A stretch of 7,417 nt of DNA, from contig CAMAXB010000155.1 of NCBI GenBank assembly GCA_945862035.1, positions 1 to 7,417 on the forward strand. Direction: 5' to 3'. Source of the DNA: Opitutus sp. GAS368 (lineage in GTDB: Bacteria > Verrucomicrobiota > Verrucomicrobiia > Opitutales > Opitutaceae). Made by a program: the position numbers and the translations under genes. Positions 6,927 to 7,417 of this stretch are shown here, piece after piece. The first letter of the stretch is position 1. Each line of letters starts with the position of its first letter. Under the pieces are notes generated by a model. It worked only from the letters and a program-made list of their open reading frames with translations, ran no database searches and was not told the origin of the DNA.

Positions 6927-6954
6927 AAAAAACCCGCACCGGGCGGGTGCGGGT
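6927..6954 (-). terminator. Intrinsic terminator of ndk
   Basis: On the - strand ACCCGCACC (6954-6946) pairs with GGTGCGGGT (6940-6932) around a 5-base loop, and the stem is followed by an unbroken run of T (to 6927). It begins 29 bases after the ndk stop. The perfect 9-bp GC-rich stem and T-run make it the clearest terminator in the window, ending ndk transcription before the S4 gene. Confidence 0.92.
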
Positions 6955-6983
6955 CGTGGGCGGGCCGGACGGCCAGACGCCAA

Positions 6984-7400
6984 TCAGCCGAGGATCTCTT
7001 CCGGCTTGAAGAAGCGGGCGAGCTCGATCTTGGCGTTCTCGTCCGTGTCGGAGGCGTGGCAGACATTCTTCATCATCTCGGTGCCGAAGTCACCGCGGAT
7101 GGTGCCCTTGGCGGCCTTGCGTGAGTCGGTCGGCCCGAGCAGGTCGCGGACCTTGGCCACGATGTTGTCGCCCTTCAGCGCCATGATGAGGACGGGGCGC
7201 GAGCTCATGAATTGCTCGATCTCCGGGTAGAAAGGCTTCGAGGCCACGTGCGCATAGTGCTCGCGCAGGACGGCGGACGAGAGCTGGATGAGCTTGGCGC
7301 CCACGATCTCGAAGCCCGCTTTTTCGAAGCGATCAATCACAGTGCCGACATGCTTCTGCTCCATGCAGTCGGGTTTGAAGATAACGAACGTTTTCTGCAT
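6984..7400 (-). CDS. ndk: Nucleoside diphosphate kinase
   Basis: The enzyme moves the gamma-phosphate from ATP to other (d)NDPs through a phosphohistidine, balancing cytoplasmic nucleotide pools. The product is 138 residues, normal for bacterial Ndk. The active-site set is complete by family comparison: Lys9 in FKPD, Tyr49, Phe57, Arg85, Thr91, Arg102 in GTIRGDF, Asn112, and the catalytic His115 in NVCHASD. Slight departures from the commonest form are Cys after KPD (usually Gly) and CHASD instead of HGSD; both are conservative for activity. ATG 7400 is the standard start (MQKTFVIFKPD). No Shine-Dalgarno site is seen in the 17 bases available upstream, which read AT-rich. The gene is followed by a strong intrinsic terminator and appears monocistronic, although its upstream side is cut by the window edge. 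Confidence 0.97.
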   Translation of the reverse strand: MQKTFVIFKPDCMEQKHVGTVIDRFEKAGFEIVGAKLIQLSSAVLREHYAHVASKPFYPEIEQFMSSRPVLIMALKGDNIVAKVRDLLGPTDSRKAAKGTIRGDFGTEMMKNVCHASDTDENAKIELARFFKPEEILG

Positions 7401-7417
7401 AAACGCTTATTGAAATC

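Overview
The window looks like a chromosomal housekeeping region of a GC-rich Gram-negative bacterium. The style of the transhydrogenase, Ndk and S4 proteins, and the almost complete absence of Shine-Dalgarno sites, suggest Verrucomicrobia (Opitutales-like). That placement is an impression from the proteins, not the result of a search. There are seven intact genes, one partial gene at the left edge and one decayed gene fragment. I see no tRNA, rRNA, CRISPR array, integrase or transposase.

Layout. Positions 1-74 hold the end of an unidentified + strand gene. Positions 194-3060 are a + strand operon, pntAA-pntAB-pntB, for a three-subunit proton-translocating NAD(P) transhydrogenase. The pntAB and pntB genes overlap by ATGA. 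The operon ends at a bidirectional intrinsic terminator (3129-3163). Everything intact to the right is on the - strand. In transcription order from the right edge these are ndk (7400-6984) with its own strong terminator, a small S4 RNA-binding protein (6733-6497), an FMN nitroreductase (6006-5404), an exported SOUL-type heme-binding protein (4847-4302) and a short-chain dehydrogenase (4190-3288) that converges on pntB. Between the S4 and nitroreductase genes lies a frameshifted + strand gene remnant (about 6166-6453), followed by a 14-bp-period AT-rich tandem repeat and a perfect GC palindrome.

How the genes fit together. PntAA binds NAD(H), PntB domain III binds NADP(H), and PntAB plus the N-terminal part of PntB form the membrane proton path. 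Together they use the proton gradient to make NADPH. The SDR and nitroreductase are oxidoreductases that probably use NAD(P)H, but nothing here ties them to the transhydrogenase beyond proximity. Ndk and the S4 protein are unrelated housekeeping functions.

I did not find a convincing new multi-gene system. The points most worth a second look are: a transhydrogenase with no histidine at any of the three known membrane positions; an SDR with alanine at the catalytic serine position; the decayed gene with its adjoining repeat and palindrome; a G-quadruplex-type tract upstream of pntAA; and the near absence of Shine-Dalgarno sites at real starts alongside two perfect ones in non-coding DNA.
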